Below are positions 39,746 through 49,277 of a DNA stretch of 62,482 nt, piece after piece (positions within the stretch are counted from its first letter, which is position 1; the number at the start of each line of letters is the position of its first letter). Below the pieces are notes generated by a model. That model saw only the letters and a program-made list of their open reading frames with translations, had not been told where the DNA came from and did not search any database. This DNA comes from a virus: IMG/VR virus record IMGVR_UViG_3300044970_000783, positions 1 through 62,482 of that record, one strand, 5' to 3'. A program made the position numbers and the translations under genes.

Positions 39746-40429
39746 ATGGCACAAAGTATCCTCATCATCGCAGAGTCTGGATCGGGTAAGTCTACCTCGA
39801 TTGAGAATCTGAAACCAGAAGAAACATTTATCATCAACGTAGCAAACAAACCTCTTCCGTTTAAAGGATGGAAGAAAAAGTACACGCAATTTGACATTGC
39901 CACCAAGAAAGGTAATGTAGCAGCTGTATCAAAACCTGCTGATATTGAAGCAGTTCTGAAGATTATTAACAATGAGCGTAAAGAGATTAAGAACATTGTT
40001 ATTGATGACTTTCAGTATATGAGTGCATTTGAATATTTTGGAAGAGCTAGCGAGAAAGGTTATGAGAAGTTTACCCAGATGGGTGCTGCTCTAGCTCACA
40101 TTGCAAAGCTTCCTATTTTAATGCGTGACGATCTTATGGTATTCTATCTTACACACGCTGAAGAATCTACTGACCTAGAAGGTAAGCGTAGGGTGAAAGC
40201 AAAAACTATTGGAAAAATGGTTGACGAAAAGTTGACGTTGGAAGGATTATTTTCCATAGTTTTGTTCGGCAAAGTGAAGAAGAATAAAGAAGGAGAGTTA
40301 CGTTATGTATTTGAGACGCAGAATAATAGCGAGAACACCTGTAAAAGTCCAAAGGGTATGTTTACTACCTTCGAGATTCCAAACGATTTGCAATTTGTAA
40401 GAGAAGCAATCATTGCTTATGAGAATTAA
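39746..40429 (+). CDS. Sak4-like RecA-fold ATPase, 227 aa
   Basis: Walker A AESGSGKST at residues 9-17 and Walker B NIVIDDFQYM near 85. Phage proteins of this form act in single-strand annealing and recombination with an SSB partner, and the next gene fits an SSB. ATP-binding is clear; the Sak4 label rests on size, fold pattern and neighbours. Confidence 0.7.
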   Translation: MAQSILIIAESGSGKSTSIENLKPEETFIINVANKPLPFKGWKKKYTQFDIATKKGNVAAVSKPADIEAVLKIINNERKEIKNIVIDDFQYMSAFEYFGRASEKGYEKFTQMGAALAHIAKLPILMRDDLMVFYLTHAEESTDLEGKRRVKAKTIGKMVDEKLTLEGLFSIVLFGKVKKNKEGELRYVFETQNNSENTCKSPKGMFTTFEIPNDLQFVREAIIAYEN

Positions 40430-40450
40430 TAACTTTATAAACTATCAATC

Positions 40451-41146
40451 ATGTTAACAACAAAGGACATCCAAACACAGAAAAGTGGTGGTAAGACACC
40501 CAAAATTTTTAGACCTAGCAACATTAAAGCTAAAGTGAACAGCATATTTGTTCAGCAACAAAAGTCTAACCCCGATGCATTGTTTCTTATAATGAATCTA
40601 GAAGGAGAAGATCTAGGTCCAGAGTTTGAAGGGTTTTATTATAACTCAGAGAAACCTGAACTAGGTCGTGCAAAAGGTCAAGTGGCACGCGTTAAGTTCT
40701 CACAATACTCATATAAAGATATGGTAACTAAATCTGGTTACCCTGTTTCAAGAGACCGTCAGATTTTACGTGACATTGTTTCTTTAGCAGAAGCATTAGG
40801 TGTAAGAACTGAAATTGATAATATCGAATCTGAGAGCATTGAAGATTTTGTAGCAGCTGCATCAAAGTTTCTTAATAACGGAGTATTTCTAAACTGGTGC
40901 ATTGGTGGTTCTGCATATCTGAAAGATGATGGTAACAAAGATTATACCCTCTATCTGCCAAAATATGATAGATCAGTATCTACAGTTAATTTTGCACCAC
41001 TAGAAAAAGCAGATGCTGTAACAAAGTTTGCATATGAAAAACATGTGCAAGATGATACAAAGAAAGCAGATGAACCTGTATCAGGTTGGGATGCTCCAGC
41101 AGCTTCTAAATCAGAAAACTGGAAACCAACAGGATTCGAACTCTAA
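40451..41146 (+). CDS. Candidate single-stranded DNA-binding protein, 231 aa
   Basis: A beta-rich core with aromatic residues (residues 20-200), followed by an acidic and Ala/Pro-rich tail ending GFEL. That layout, OB-like core plus acidic tail, is typical of phage SSBs. It follows the Sak4-like gene and a terminator comes after it, suggesting strong expression. No decisive motif. Confidence 0.55.
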   Translation: MLTTKDIQTQKSGGKTPKIFRPSNIKAKVNSIFVQQQKSNPDALFLIMNLEGEDLGPEFEGFYYNSEKPELGRAKGQVARVKFSQYSYKDMVTKSGYPVSRDRQILRDIVSLAEALGVRTEIDNIESESIEDFVAAASKFLNNGVFLNWCIGGSAYLKDDGNKDYTLYLPKYDRSVSTVNFAPLEKADAVTKFAYEKHVQDDTKKADEPVSGWDAPAASKSENWKPTGFEL

Positions 41147-41167
41147 TACATTAACATTTAAAACAAA

Positions 41168-41195
41168 AGGGGTGGGAGTTTCTCACCCCTATTTT
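41168..41195 (+). terminator. Rho-independent terminator in the leader of the primase gene
   Basis: AGGGGTG pairs with CACCCCT (41184-41190), then ATTTTG. It ends only five bases before the ATG of the primase gene, so the stem lies inside any leader reading into that gene. Confidence 0.7.
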
Positions 41196-41199
41196 GTCT

Positions 41200-42186
41200 A
41201 TGCTATCCACGAAATATCTTTTACAAACATGTAAAAATGTTCCGGATACGTGGATGTTTGAACACTACTGTAAGCTTACAGAAAAACTTACAGGACAAAG
41301 CATTAAGATCAACTCGGTGTTTAATTCAAAAGATAAGACACCTAGTATGTGCATCTACGTATTTGAGAAGACTAATAAGTATGTATTTAAAGACTTCTCT
41401 ACAGGTAAGGGTGGTGGTCCAATAAAGCTTGTTCAAGAACTATTTTCTATAGACTACCACACAGCTAGAGAAAAGATTATAGAAGACTATAACAATTACA
41501 TTCTCCTAAATAATGGTGATGCTCATAAGATTACCGAATTTAAGGTGAGAAGTAGGTTTAAAGTTACTAGTCATAAAATAAGAAAATGGACCGCACGCGA
41601 TCAAAAATTCTGGTCTCAGTTTAATATCTCATCTTTATTACTTGAGCGATATAATATAAAACCCTTAGAAAGCTATACAATGTCTAAAGAAGAAGACGGT
41701 GAGCTTAAGAGTTTAGAAATTAAGGGATTACTATTATATGGTTACTTTACTGCTGAAGGTACTTTATACAAAATATATCAACCGAATGTAAAGGAGCATA
41801 AGTTTATAAAGATCAAAGATTATCTACAAGGATCTGACCAATTAGAAGAAGGACATTGTCTTATAATAGCATCTAGTCTTAAAGATACAATGGTAATGAA
41901 GTCATTAGGAATAAAATGCAGCTTTATAGTTCCTGACTCAGAGAATACAATAATCAAAGAGATTGTAATGGAAGAGTTTAAGAAAAAGTATAAAACAATC
42001 CTTAGTTTGTTTGATAACGATGAAGCAGGGATAGCAGCTATGAAAAAATACAAAGAACTTTATGATATTGACTATGTGTATTTTGATCTTGAGAAAGATG
42101 TGGCGGATGCTGTCAAAGCGCACGGACCAGATATAGTAAAGAAAAAACTTGTACCTTTAATAAACAAGAAGCTTAATAATTCATGA
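41200..42186 (+). CDS. TOPRIM primase, 328 aa
   Basis: A DnaG-type layout. The N-terminal 90 residues contain DKTPSMCIYVF and YVFKDFSTGKGGGPIKLVQ, as in zinc-binding primase domains, but the zinc cysteine pairs are missing. The TOPRIM part has IIASSLKDTMVMKSLG and SLFDNDEAGI (DxD). It lays RNA primers at the fork. I chose ATG 41200 over TTG 41194. Confidence 0.75.
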   Translation: MLSTKYLLQTCKNVPDTWMFEHYCKLTEKLTGQSIKINSVFNSKDKTPSMCIYVFEKTNKYVFKDFSTGKGGGPIKLVQELFSIDYHTAREKIIEDYNNYILLNNGDAHKITEFKVRSRFKVTSHKIRKWTARDQKFWSQFNISSLLLERYNIKPLESYTMSKEEDGELKSLEIKGLLLYGYFTAEGTLYKIYQPNVKEHKFIKIKDYLQGSDQLEEGHCLIIASSLKDTMVMKSLGIKCSFIVPDSENTIIKEIVMEEFKKKYKTILSLFDNDEAGIAAMKKYKELYDIDYVYFDLEKDVADAVKAHGPDIVKKKLVPLINKKLNNS

Positions 42187-42587
42187 CAAAGAGAAGGAAG
42201 ATAAAGAAACCACGAGTAGCTAAACCTCGTAATTCTGGTACTATGACGGAGTCTGCATTTTGGAGTTTTATCCGAAGTGCTCTCCGTCAAAAGTCTAGAT
42301 GGTGGAAACCTATTACACAGTGCAAACTAAAAGCTCGTCGTCCATATAAAGGACCTAACAAGCGTCAGAAGTTTGAATACCAGTGTAAGCAGTGTCAACA
42401 ATGGTTTCCTGATAAACATGTAAATGTTGATCACATTACCCCTGCAGGTACTCTACGCTGTGCTAATGATCTTCCCGGATTTGTAGAAAGATTATTCTGT
42501 GAGATTGATGGGTTACAAGTTTTATGTTCCAAATGTCACGATAAAAAAACAAAACAAGAAAAGGATGATAGTACAAAGCATCCATGA
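42183..42587 (+). CDS. HNH endonuclease, 134 aa
   Basis: A basic N-terminus (MTKRRKIKKPRVAKPR), then a zinc-stabilised HNH domain: CKQCQQWF, VNVDHITPAG with the DH catalytic pair, and LCSKCHDKKT. Four bases overlap with the primase. It could cut DNA in packaging or recombination, or be a former homing nuclease. Confidence 0.78.
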   Translation: MTKRRKIKKPRVAKPRNSGTMTESAFWSFIRSALRQKSRWWKPITQCKLKARRPYKGPNKRQKFEYQCKQCQQWFPDKHVNVDHITPAGTLRCANDLPGFVERLFCEIDGLQVLCSKCHDKKTKQEKDDSTKHP

Positions 42588-42792
42588 AATCCTCAATCCA
42601 TTTGATGTTGAGGTAAAAGGATTAGGATATGGAGTTGCTGTATTTATGATAGCAGGATCTATACATTCTAACCCACAATTTATAGTCAGAATATATAAGA
42701 CTGGAGAACTTCGCACAGTAGATCAAAATGATATACGTGTATATGGTAATCCATCAACAGGAGAAAATCTTAAACCACCACCTTTTAAATAA
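42565..42792 (+). CDS. Hypothetical beta-rich protein, 75 aa
   Basis: I chose ATG 42565, preceded by AAAAGG, giving MIVQSIHEILNPFDVEVKGL; the longer frame from 42499 lies fully in the HNH gene. A beta-rich domain with a Pro/Lys end. Function unknown. Confidence 0.5.
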   Translation: MIVQSIHEILNPFDVEVKGLGYGVAVFMIAGSIHSNPQFIVRIYKTGELRTVDQNDIRVYGNPSTGENLKPPPFK

Positions 42793-42798
42793 TCAAAC

Positions 42799-42981
42799 AT
42801 GATGAACAAAGAAAAACTTGAAAGAATCCTACTTAAGTTAAAAGACATAAGTAGGGAAATAGATGAGCTACATGATTTTTTAGCAATGACTGAAGCTCTC
42901 ACTACAGATAAAAATACAGCAGATCGCATCCGTACATTTTTAGAAAGAAAAGAAGTATGGAACAAAATTGAAAACTCATGA
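42799..42981 (+). CDS. Small helical protein, 60 aa
   Basis: Almost fully helical and charged (LERILLKLKDISREIDELHD). It overlaps the next start by four bases (ATGA). No family recognised. Confidence 0.5.
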   Translation: MMNKEKLERILLKLKDISREIDELHDFLAMTEALTTDKNTADRIRTFLERKEVWNKIENS

Positions 42982-43154
42982 CAGAGCAACTATTTTGGGA
43001 TAACATCAAAAAGTTTCTGGATGTTCCCTTTGATATTGAAAACGTAGTTAAAGTAGAATGTGACCCTACCGGGTGCATCTACCTTGACCTTATTGACGGA
43101 TCTACATTTTATTTAGCTTTTAACGAAGCAGAAAACATTGATGACTGGGATTAA
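42978..43154 (+). CDS. Hypothetical acidic protein, 58 aa
   Basis: Hand translation from ATG 42978 to TAA 43154; acidic with aromatic residues (FWDNIKKFLDVPFDIENV). The overlap with the previous gene and one-base gap to the next ATG support it. Confidence 0.55.
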   Translation: MTEQLFWDNIKKFLDVPFDIENVVKVECDPTGCIYLDLIDGSTFYLAFNEAENIDDWD

Positions 43155-43155
43155 T

Positions 43156-44217
43156 ATGAAAACAGGAACAATTACAACAGAACAATTTGTAGAAGGTTTT
43201 AATCCTTCTACAGTATTACAGGAGAATAGCTTCTACGAAAAGAAGTTCTATTTCTCGTATAGTAGTTTAAATAAGCTTCTCTATTGTCCAGAAGTATTCT
43301 ATAAAGAATATGTGCTAGGTGATAAAGAAGAGAAACTAGAGTCCTATCTTACAGAAGGTAAAGTGATACACGCTCTACTGTTAGAACCTGAAAAGTTTGA
43401 GGAGCAGTTTATACTATCCACTACTAAGCTTCCTAGCGATAATGCTAAAGCTGTGGTTGATAGAGTGTATGCACACAACAAAGAACTTGTTGCTAATGGT
43501 GCAGAAGATAAACCTAATCTAGCAGACCATGCAAATGCTATCATTGATGTCTTAAAAGATATCAATCTCTATCAAACTCTCAAGACTGATGAGCAGCGTA
43601 TAGAAAAAATGCTGACAGCAGAAACTGTAAACTATTGGAACTTCTTACGTAATAGCGAAGGAAAAACCTATGTTGATTTTGATACATACGAAAGATGCAA
43701 AGCAATAGTTGAAAGGATTAAAGAAAACAAAGAGATTTGTCAGTTGATTAACGCTAATAGTAAAGAAGAATGGTGGACAACTGTAGAGTCTTATAACGAG
43801 GTTAAGGTAGATATGGAACTTAAGAAGTTTGAATTTGGTCTTAAGGGTATGATTGATAATCTGGTTATTGATCCAGGTAATGGAGTGATCCGCATTAATG
43901 ATATCAAGACTACAAGTAAAACACTTAAAGATTTTCCTGAGTCTATTAAGTTCTATCGTTATGATCTTCAGGCAGCTATATATAATCTTCTTGTTGTTAG
44001 TAAGTACGAAGAGTTAATACGTAAGGGTTACAAAGTAGAGTTCAGATTTATTGTTATAGATAAAAATCTGCAGATGTATCCCTTTATTGTATCCTCAGCA
44101 ACAATGAAAAATTGGACATCTGAGTTACAATCTGTACTTTTGAAGGCAGATTATCATTACACTAACAAAGACTACACTCTGCCTTATGACTTTGTAAAAG
44201 GAGAGGTGGTCCTATAA
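43156..44217 (+). CDS. RecB-like PD-(D/E)XK exonuclease, 353 aa
   Basis: LTEGKVIHALLLEP gives the motif histidine; GLKGMIDNLVID and NDIKTTSKT give the Asp and D-x-K pair; RYDLQAAIYNLLV supplies the Q and Y motif. This is the pattern of YqaJ/RecE-like or Cas4-like exonucleases that prepare 3' ends for annealing. The Sak4-like and SSB-like genes would be partners. I chose ATG 43156, not the earlier TTG. Confidence 0.8.
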   Translation: MKTGTITTEQFVEGFNPSTVLQENSFYEKKFYFSYSSLNKLLYCPEVFYKEYVLGDKEEKLESYLTEGKVIHALLLEPEKFEEQFILSTTKLPSDNAKAVVDRVYAHNKELVANGAEDKPNLADHANAIIDVLKDINLYQTLKTDEQRIEKMLTAETVNYWNFLRNSEGKTYVDFDTYERCKAIVERIKENKEICQLINANSKEEWWTTVESYNEVKVDMELKKFEFGLKGMIDNLVIDPGNGVIRINDIKTTSKTLKDFPESIKFYRYDLQAAIYNLLVVSKYEELIRKGYKVEFRFIVIDKNLQMYPFIVSSATMKNWTSELQSVLLKADYHYTNKDYTLPYDFVKGEVVL

Positions 44218-44225
44218 ACACCACT

Positions 44226-44807
44226 ATGGAGAAGCGTAGTAAAATAAAAAACTTAAACAAGGGGTACTTTCAGAAATCCATGTTCTTTTTGTATCCCTTG
44301 CTTAAGATCTCCAAGAAACTACTACCAATTAGCACATATGTCTCTTGGAGCAATAGTCCTAATGAAGAGTATACTCTTGTTTGTAAATATAAAAAGTTTG
44401 TATCTCCTATAGATCAAGAACTTGAAAAGCAGTATCTTCTAAAACATCCTAGATTTATCAATTACTATGAGCTTGAAGATGGTACGTGCATTTACTTATT
44501 TACATTCAATGACGCAAAGTACAAGACCACATGGGATGACTTTATGAAAGGGTCTTATTCAAAGTTTCTTCCAACAATTAAAAACGAGATACTGTCTTTT
44601 TATAAGTCTGGAACTGTCACTTACGACTATATTACTTCCTATTTATATCCTTCTGAACATTATAACGACTACGCTGAGCTTTTAAATATATCAGTGGATA
44701 TTCTTAAGGATGGTAAAGAGCTAATAGACAAACCTGATTTAGAAAAAGAAACTTTGAAAACATCCCCAATTAACGTAGATTTGTCATCCCTAAATTTAAA
44801 CAAGTAA
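44226..44807 (+). CDS. Hypothetical protein, 193 aa
   Basis: A basic N-terminus (MEKRSKIKNLNKGYFQKSMF) and many aromatic residues; mixed alpha/beta, with a helical, acidic C-terminus. No motif recognised. In the replication operon directly after the exonuclease. Confidence 0.55.
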   Translation: MEKRSKIKNLNKGYFQKSMFFLYPLLKISKKLLPISTYVSWSNSPNEEYTLVCKYKKFVSPIDQELEKQYLLKHPRFINYYELEDGTCIYLFTFNDAKYKTTWDDFMKGSYSKFLPTIKNEILSFYKSGTVTYDYITSYLYPSEHYNDYAELLNISVDILKDGKELIDKPDLEKETLKTSPINVDLSSLNLNK

Positions 44808-44809
44808 AC

Positions 44810-45223
44810 ATGAGAGAAAAAAACATGATGCTGTACACTACAGCTACAAATGGTGAGAAAACTTTTGGATTAATGCCTGTTAATATGGATTGTCCATTTA
44901 ACGAAGCTATCTATATGCCAAAGTTAGAAGCTCTTGCAGTATTAAGCAAGAGTACACGAGATACATTTACAATGATGGAAAGACTTGATGAGAATGGAGA
45001 GGTGAGTGTAGTCGCTGTAAAAGATAAAGATAAGGGAGGACTAAAGCAGGTTACTAAACAACAACGTGTTCAAGTGTCAACTCCTTGGGAATATTTTATT
45101 CATGAGAAAGATGAGATCGTAAACTTTATTAAAACACACGCTGGTAATGCAGATTCTTTTGATTACTATAAGTTTATGACTAAATTAGAAACTGTAGAAG
45201 CACCAAAGATTATTACATCATAA
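44810..45223 (+). CDS. Hypothetical protein, 137 aa
   Basis: A beta-rich N-terminal half (MMLYTTATNGEKTFGLMPVN) and a helical C-terminus. It abuts the polymerase gene start without a gap, so it may be a polymerase-associated factor. An ATG at 44825 is an alternative start. Unknown family. Confidence 0.55.
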   Translation: MREKNMMLYTTATNGEKTFGLMPVNMDCPFNEAIYMPKLEALAVLSKSTRDTFTMMERLDENGEVSVVAVKDKDKGGLKQVTKQQRVQVSTPWEYFIHEKDEIVNFIKTHAGNADSFDYYKFMTKLETVEAPKIITS

Positions 45224-47158
45224 ATGAAAAGTCACTGGATCATGGACTACGAAACAATATGCAACTGTTTCGTAGCTGTGTTTGAACATTATAAGGAATC
45301 TAAAAGACGTGTATTCGTCGTAAATAAGCTAAGTTCCAGGTCTCAATTTGATGACCTGGTTTCTTTTCTTATGGAGAATGTAGAACGCGACGAGTGGCAT
45401 ATCTCCTTTAATGGTCTTCATTTTGACTCTCAAATCACTCAATACATTCTAACACATTATGAAGAATGGAAAGATCTATCTAATGATGAGATAGCTTCCC
45501 TTATTTATAATTATGCACAGAAGGTAATTAGTAGAGAAAGAGATCAACCTCCAGATTTTCCAGAGTGGAAGCTGTTCATTAAACAGATTGATTTATTTAA
45601 AATGAATCACTGGGATAATGCAGCTAAAAGATCTAGTCTAAAGTGGATACAATTCTCTATGGATTGGGATAATGTGGAAGATATGCCACATGCCCACTAT
45701 AAACTTGTAGATGATATACCCACATTAGAAAAGATCATTAAATATTGTATAAATGACGTTGCGTCTACAAAAGAAATCTTCAAGAGAAGTAGTGAACAGT
45801 TAGCTCTTCGCAAAAGTCTCACTGAAGAATACGGTATAAACTTGTTCTCAGCATCAGAAACAAAGATTGCAAGAGAACTATTTGCACACTTTCTTAGCAA
45901 ACAAACTGGTATCTCTAAATCAGATTTAAAACAACTTAGAACTTTTAGAACACATGTTGCATTAGAGGAATGTATACTTCCATACATAAACTTTGATGTT
46001 CCCTGTTTTAAAGAGTTACATAAGTTTTTTAGAGGTAAGGTGGTAACAGAAACGAAAGGTAGCTTAAACCATATGGTCAAGTATAAGAACATGGAAATAT
46101 ACTATGGACTGGGTGGTGTACATGCTGCTAGAGAATCTGGTATTTATGAAGCTAAAGATGGATATACAATTATGACATCGGATGTCACATCATTCTATCC
46201 TAATCTAGCTATTAGAAATAAGTTAGCACCAGCACATCTAGATCAAAACCAGTTTTGCAATCTGTATGAATGGTTCTTTGAGGAAAGAAAGAAATATCCT
46301 AAGTCTGATCCTAAAAACTATGTCTTTAAAATTATTCTTAATGCTACATACGGATTAAGTAATGATGAGAACAGTTTCCTGTATGATCCGCAACTCACTA
46401 TGAGTATTACTATCAACGGTCAGCTTCTTCTAACTAAACTATTAGAGATGCTTGTTGAAAGAATACCTGGTGCTATACCGATAATGGTGAATACAGATGG
46501 TCTCGAAGTTATGATTCCTAAGACTTTCAAGGATAAGTATAAGGAGATATGTGAAGAATGGGAAAGACTTACAAGTCTACAGCTAGAACACGATGAGTAT
46601 AAGAAAATTATATTGGCAGATGTAAATAACTACATTGCTATGTATGATAATCCTAAAAAAGAACCAAAGTGTAAAGGTAGATTTGAATGGAAAGACCAGA
46701 CAGAAAAGAAGGTGGCAATACTACATAAGAATAAATCTTTCCTTATTATTCCTAAAGCAATCTATCACTATTTTGTTTACGGAACAGATCCTAAAGATTA
46801 CCTAAAAAGTAATAGAGATATCTATGACTATTGCGGTGGTATAAAAGCAAAAGGTGACTGGTCTATAGTTGCTGTAGAAGTAGATAAGGGTGTGATGAAA
46901 GAAACAGAACTACAGAAAACCAATCGCTATTTTATATCTAATAAAGGTATTAAACTCTTTAGAAGAAATAAAGTGGACAAAAGAGAGATACAAGTTGACT
47001 CCGGTAGATGGACGCACACTATTTACAATCGAGCATCTGCTAAAAGCTTCGATGAACTGGATGTAAATGAAGATTATTATCTTGAACAGATACATAAGGA
47101 GATACACAACATCGATAAACAAATCAAAAGAAAATTTACTCAACTAGAATTATTTTAA
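45224..47158 (+). CDS. Family B DNA polymerase, 644 aa
   Basis: Exonuclease motifs: MDYET (D8, E10), SFNGLHFD (N63, D68) and YCINDV (D178). YYGLGGVH resembles the YxGG motif. Polymerase motif A SDVTSFYPN (D320), motif B KIILNATYG (K369, N373, Y376), motif C VNTDGLEV, where the usual first Asp is Asn but the catalytic second Asp (D425) is kept. The length is short but complete. The C-terminal region is basic. Proofreading replicase of the phage. Confidence 0.88.
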   Translation: MKSHWIMDYETICNCFVAVFEHYKESKRRVFVVNKLSSRSQFDDLVSFLMENVERDEWHISFNGLHFDSQITQYILTHYEEWKDLSNDEIASLIYNYAQKVISRERDQPPDFPEWKLFIKQIDLFKMNHWDNAAKRSSLKWIQFSMDWDNVEDMPHAHYKLVDDIPTLEKIIKYCINDVASTKEIFKRSSEQLALRKSLTEEYGINLFSASETKIARELFAHFLSKQTGISKSDLKQLRTFRTHVALEECILPYINFDVPCFKELHKFFRGKVVTETKGSLNHMVKYKNMEIYYGLGGVHAARESGIYEAKDGYTIMTSDVTSFYPNLAIRNKLAPAHLDQNQFCNLYEWFFEERKKYPKSDPKNYVFKIILNATYGLSNDENSFLYDPQLTMSITINGQLLLTKLLEMLVERIPGAIPIMVNTDGLEVMIPKTFKDKYKEICEEWERLTSLQLEHDEYKKIILADVNNYIAMYDNPKKEPKCKGRFEWKDQTEKKVAILHKNKSFLIIPKAIYHYFVYGTDPKDYLKSNRDIYDYCGGIKAKGDWSIVAVEVDKGVMKETELQKTNRYFISNKGIKLFRRNKVDKREIQVDSGRWTHTIYNRASAKSFDELDVNEDYYLEQIHKEIHNIDKQIKRKFTQLELF

Positions 47159-47159
47159 A

Positions 47160-48047
47160 ATGTCACAACTTAAGTTAGATCTTAGCGCAGATATGCAAGA
47201 TTCAGCGTTGTATAAGCTTTTAAATGCACCTATCCCTGAAAAAACGGATAGTTATACACCAATCTCGCATAAAGTTATAATTGAACATACATTAGGTGTT
47301 CTTGAAAAACAAAACTTTACTATTAAAAAACACAACTATCGTAGCTCTATGGATGGACTCATCGGATCTGGTGAGTACCATCTTGAGTTTGGTGGTGATT
47401 CAGAGATGGGACTGATGCTCGCATGGCAAAATAGCTACAATAAACAAGTGAGTTTTAAATACGCTATTGGTGCTCATGTATTTGTATGTGCAAATGGTAT
47501 GGTGGCAGGTGATCTTGCTGCTTATCGTCGTAAGCATACAGGTACAGCAGACGAAGATGCATTGAGTCATATTGTAGACTATATTAAATCAGCATCTTCC
47601 ATTTTTACAAAACTTGTAGAGGATAGAGATAAGTTAAAGACTCACGATCTTACTCTTAAACAAGTTTCTGAGATGATTGGTAGAATGTATTTGTATGATC
47701 AGATTATTACATCAACACAGCTTAATATTATGAAGCGTGAGATGGATAAATCTACATTCGATTATGGTGTTAGTCCTATGAATGCATGGGCTGTATATAA
47801 CTATGCTACTCATGCTTTCAAAGAAGACTCTCCACGTAACTGGATTAAAAGACATACTGACCTACATAAGTTTTTTGCAAATGAGTTTGGTATGAGTGGT
47901 GGTTCAGGTATATTGGTACCTGTAGATCCAATAGATGAGGGTCCAGAATGTGATAGTGCTGGTTTCTCTGTAGATGATAGAGGACAACTTGAGGTTAAAG
48001 AACCTGATACAAGTCCTACAGAAGCAGATATACTAGATTTATTCTAA
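47160..48047 (+). CDS. DUF932-like phage protein, 295 aa
   Basis: The block HVFVCANGMVAGD followed by a histidine-rich stretch is the pattern I know from DUF932 (phage/plasmid-like) proteins, of unknown function but often near replication genes. The C-terminus is acidic (DTSPTEADILDLF). It abuts the polymerase stop. Confidence 0.65.
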   Translation: MSQLKLDLSADMQDSALYKLLNAPIPEKTDSYTPISHKVIIEHTLGVLEKQNFTIKKHNYRSSMDGLIGSGEYHLEFGGDSEMGLMLAWQNSYNKQVSFKYAIGAHVFVCANGMVAGDLAAYRRKHTGTADEDALSHIVDYIKSASSIFTKLVEDRDKLKTHDLTLKQVSEMIGRMYLYDQIITSTQLNIMKREMDKSTFDYGVSPMNAWAVYNYATHAFKEDSPRNWIKRHTDLHKFFANEFGMSGGSGILVPVDPIDEGPECDSAGFSVDDRGQLEVKEPDTSPTEADILDLF

Positions 48048-48049
48048 AC

Positions 48050-48083
48050 AAAAAAGGGGGAAAACAAAAATTCCCCCTTTTTT
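48050..48083 (+). terminator. Rho-independent terminator
   Basis: AAAAAGGGGGAA pairs with TTCCCCCTTTTTT around a 10-base loop. It ends 13 bases before the next ATG. Confidence 0.85.
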
Positions 48084-48096
48084 AATTTTATAAGCT

Positions 48097-48420
48097 ATGA
48101 TTAACAATCCTTTTAAATGTAGTGCCACTGGAAAATGTCGGTATCCAACTCCCGGTGATGCTAAAAAAACACTAATAAGTAAATTATCGCACAACAAATC
48201 AAAGAACAGAAGTAAAAAAGCATGTGGTAAATCAACTCTAAAAAGATATTATAGATGCCAGCATTGTAATGGTTATCACTTAACAAGCTCAGACTATATG
48301 TCAAAAGAAGCTTTTAGTAAGGTGCATAGAGAATATCAGAAAAGAGTTAAGGGTTTAATAATTACCCCACAAGAAGCTTTGAACTGGAAAAAAGATTCAT
48401 TACCTTTCCCTAAAATTTAA
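48097..48420 (+). CDS. Small zinc-ribbon-like protein, 107 aa
   Basis: Two possible zinc pairs: CSATGKCRYP in the N-terminus and YRCQHCNGYHLTS in the centre, all in a strongly basic context (KKTLISKLSHNKSKNRSKKA). Probably nucleic-acid binding. No family recognised. Confidence 0.6.
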   Translation: MINNPFKCSATGKCRYPTPGDAKKTLISKLSHNKSKNRSKKACGKSTLKRYYRCQHCNGYHLTSSDYMSKEAFSKVHREYQKRVKGLIITPQEALNWKKDSLPFPKI

Positions 48421-48425
48421 ATTAT

Positions 48426-49094
48426 ATGATAATAGGAATAAATGGATATGCCCAATCTGGTAAAGATACAGTTGGTAAGATTATCCAGTATTTAAACTGT
48501 CCTAATGTTGGAGATGTGACAGTAAAAGAAATCACTAGAACGGATGTTCATGATTGGTGGTTAGAAGATCAGTCTGGATGGGAGATTAAGAAGTTTGCTG
48601 GAAAGCTAAAGATTATTGCTAGTCTACTTACAGGTATCCCTACAGAAAAGTTTGAAGATCAAGAGTTCAAAAAAACTCAACTAGGACCAGAGTGGAGTGA
48701 TCGTGGTATACCAATCACTGTAAGAGATCTTCTACAACGCCTAGGTACAGATGCTCTACGACATGGATTACACTATAATACCTGGGTTAATGCTCTTATG
48801 TCTGACTATAAAAAAGAGTTGTCAGAATGTGGTACAAGTAAAAAAGGAACTGTTGTTAAATGTTCTAAATACCCTAACTGGATTATTACAGACACACGTT
48901 TTCCTAATGAAGCAGCTGCTATTAAAAAAGCTGGAGGAATAATGGTACGTATTAATAGACCAGGTATTAAACCTATTAACGATCATCCTTCAGAAATATC
49001 TTTAGATGGATATAAATTTGACCATGTAATAAATAACGATGGCGATCTTACATTTTTAACAGAACAAGTAAAACAGCTATTATGCCAGATATAA
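48426..49094 (+). CDS. Deoxynucleoside monophosphate kinase, 222 aa
   Basis: P-loop GINGYAQSGKDTVG (4-17). Then RDLLQRLGTDALR and TDTRFPNEAAAIKK, a layout typical of phage dNMP kinases (T4 gp1-like), which phosphorylate dNMPs for DNA synthesis. Length fits the family. It overlaps the next gene by 13 bases. Confidence 0.78.
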   Translation: MIIGINGYAQSGKDTVGKIIQYLNCPNVGDVTVKEITRTDVHDWWLEDQSGWEIKKFAGKLKIIASLLTGIPTEKFEDQEFKKTQLGPEWSDRGIPITVRDLLQRLGTDALRHGLHYNTWVNALMSDYKKELSECGTSKKGTVVKCSKYPNWIITDTRFPNEAAAIKKAGGIMVRINRPGIKPINDHPSEISLDGYKFDHVINNDGDLTFLTEQVKQLLCQI

Positions 49095-49273
49095 CTATGT
49101 GTAATGGTATTGACTTCAATACCCATGCAGAGTGTCCTTATAGGAACACCTGTTATAGATTTTTAGTAGAACCTGATGATCTTCATCAGAGTTATTTTGT
49201 ATCCGCTCCTTACGAAGAAGGACGTGGTTGTGATTATTATTGGGAAACATCTCCTGAAGAACATAAAAAATAA
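49082..49273 (+). CDS. Small Cys-containing protein, 63 aa
   Basis: Four to five cysteines (MCNGIDFNTHAECPYRNTCY) may bind metal. It starts inside the kinase gene. Unknown function; similar Cys-rich mini-proteins occur in many Bacteroidota phages. Confidence 0.55.
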   Translation: MPDITMCNGIDFNTHAECPYRNTCYRFLVEPDDLHQSYFVSAPYEEGRGCDYYWETSPEEHKK

Positions 49274-49277
49274 AACT

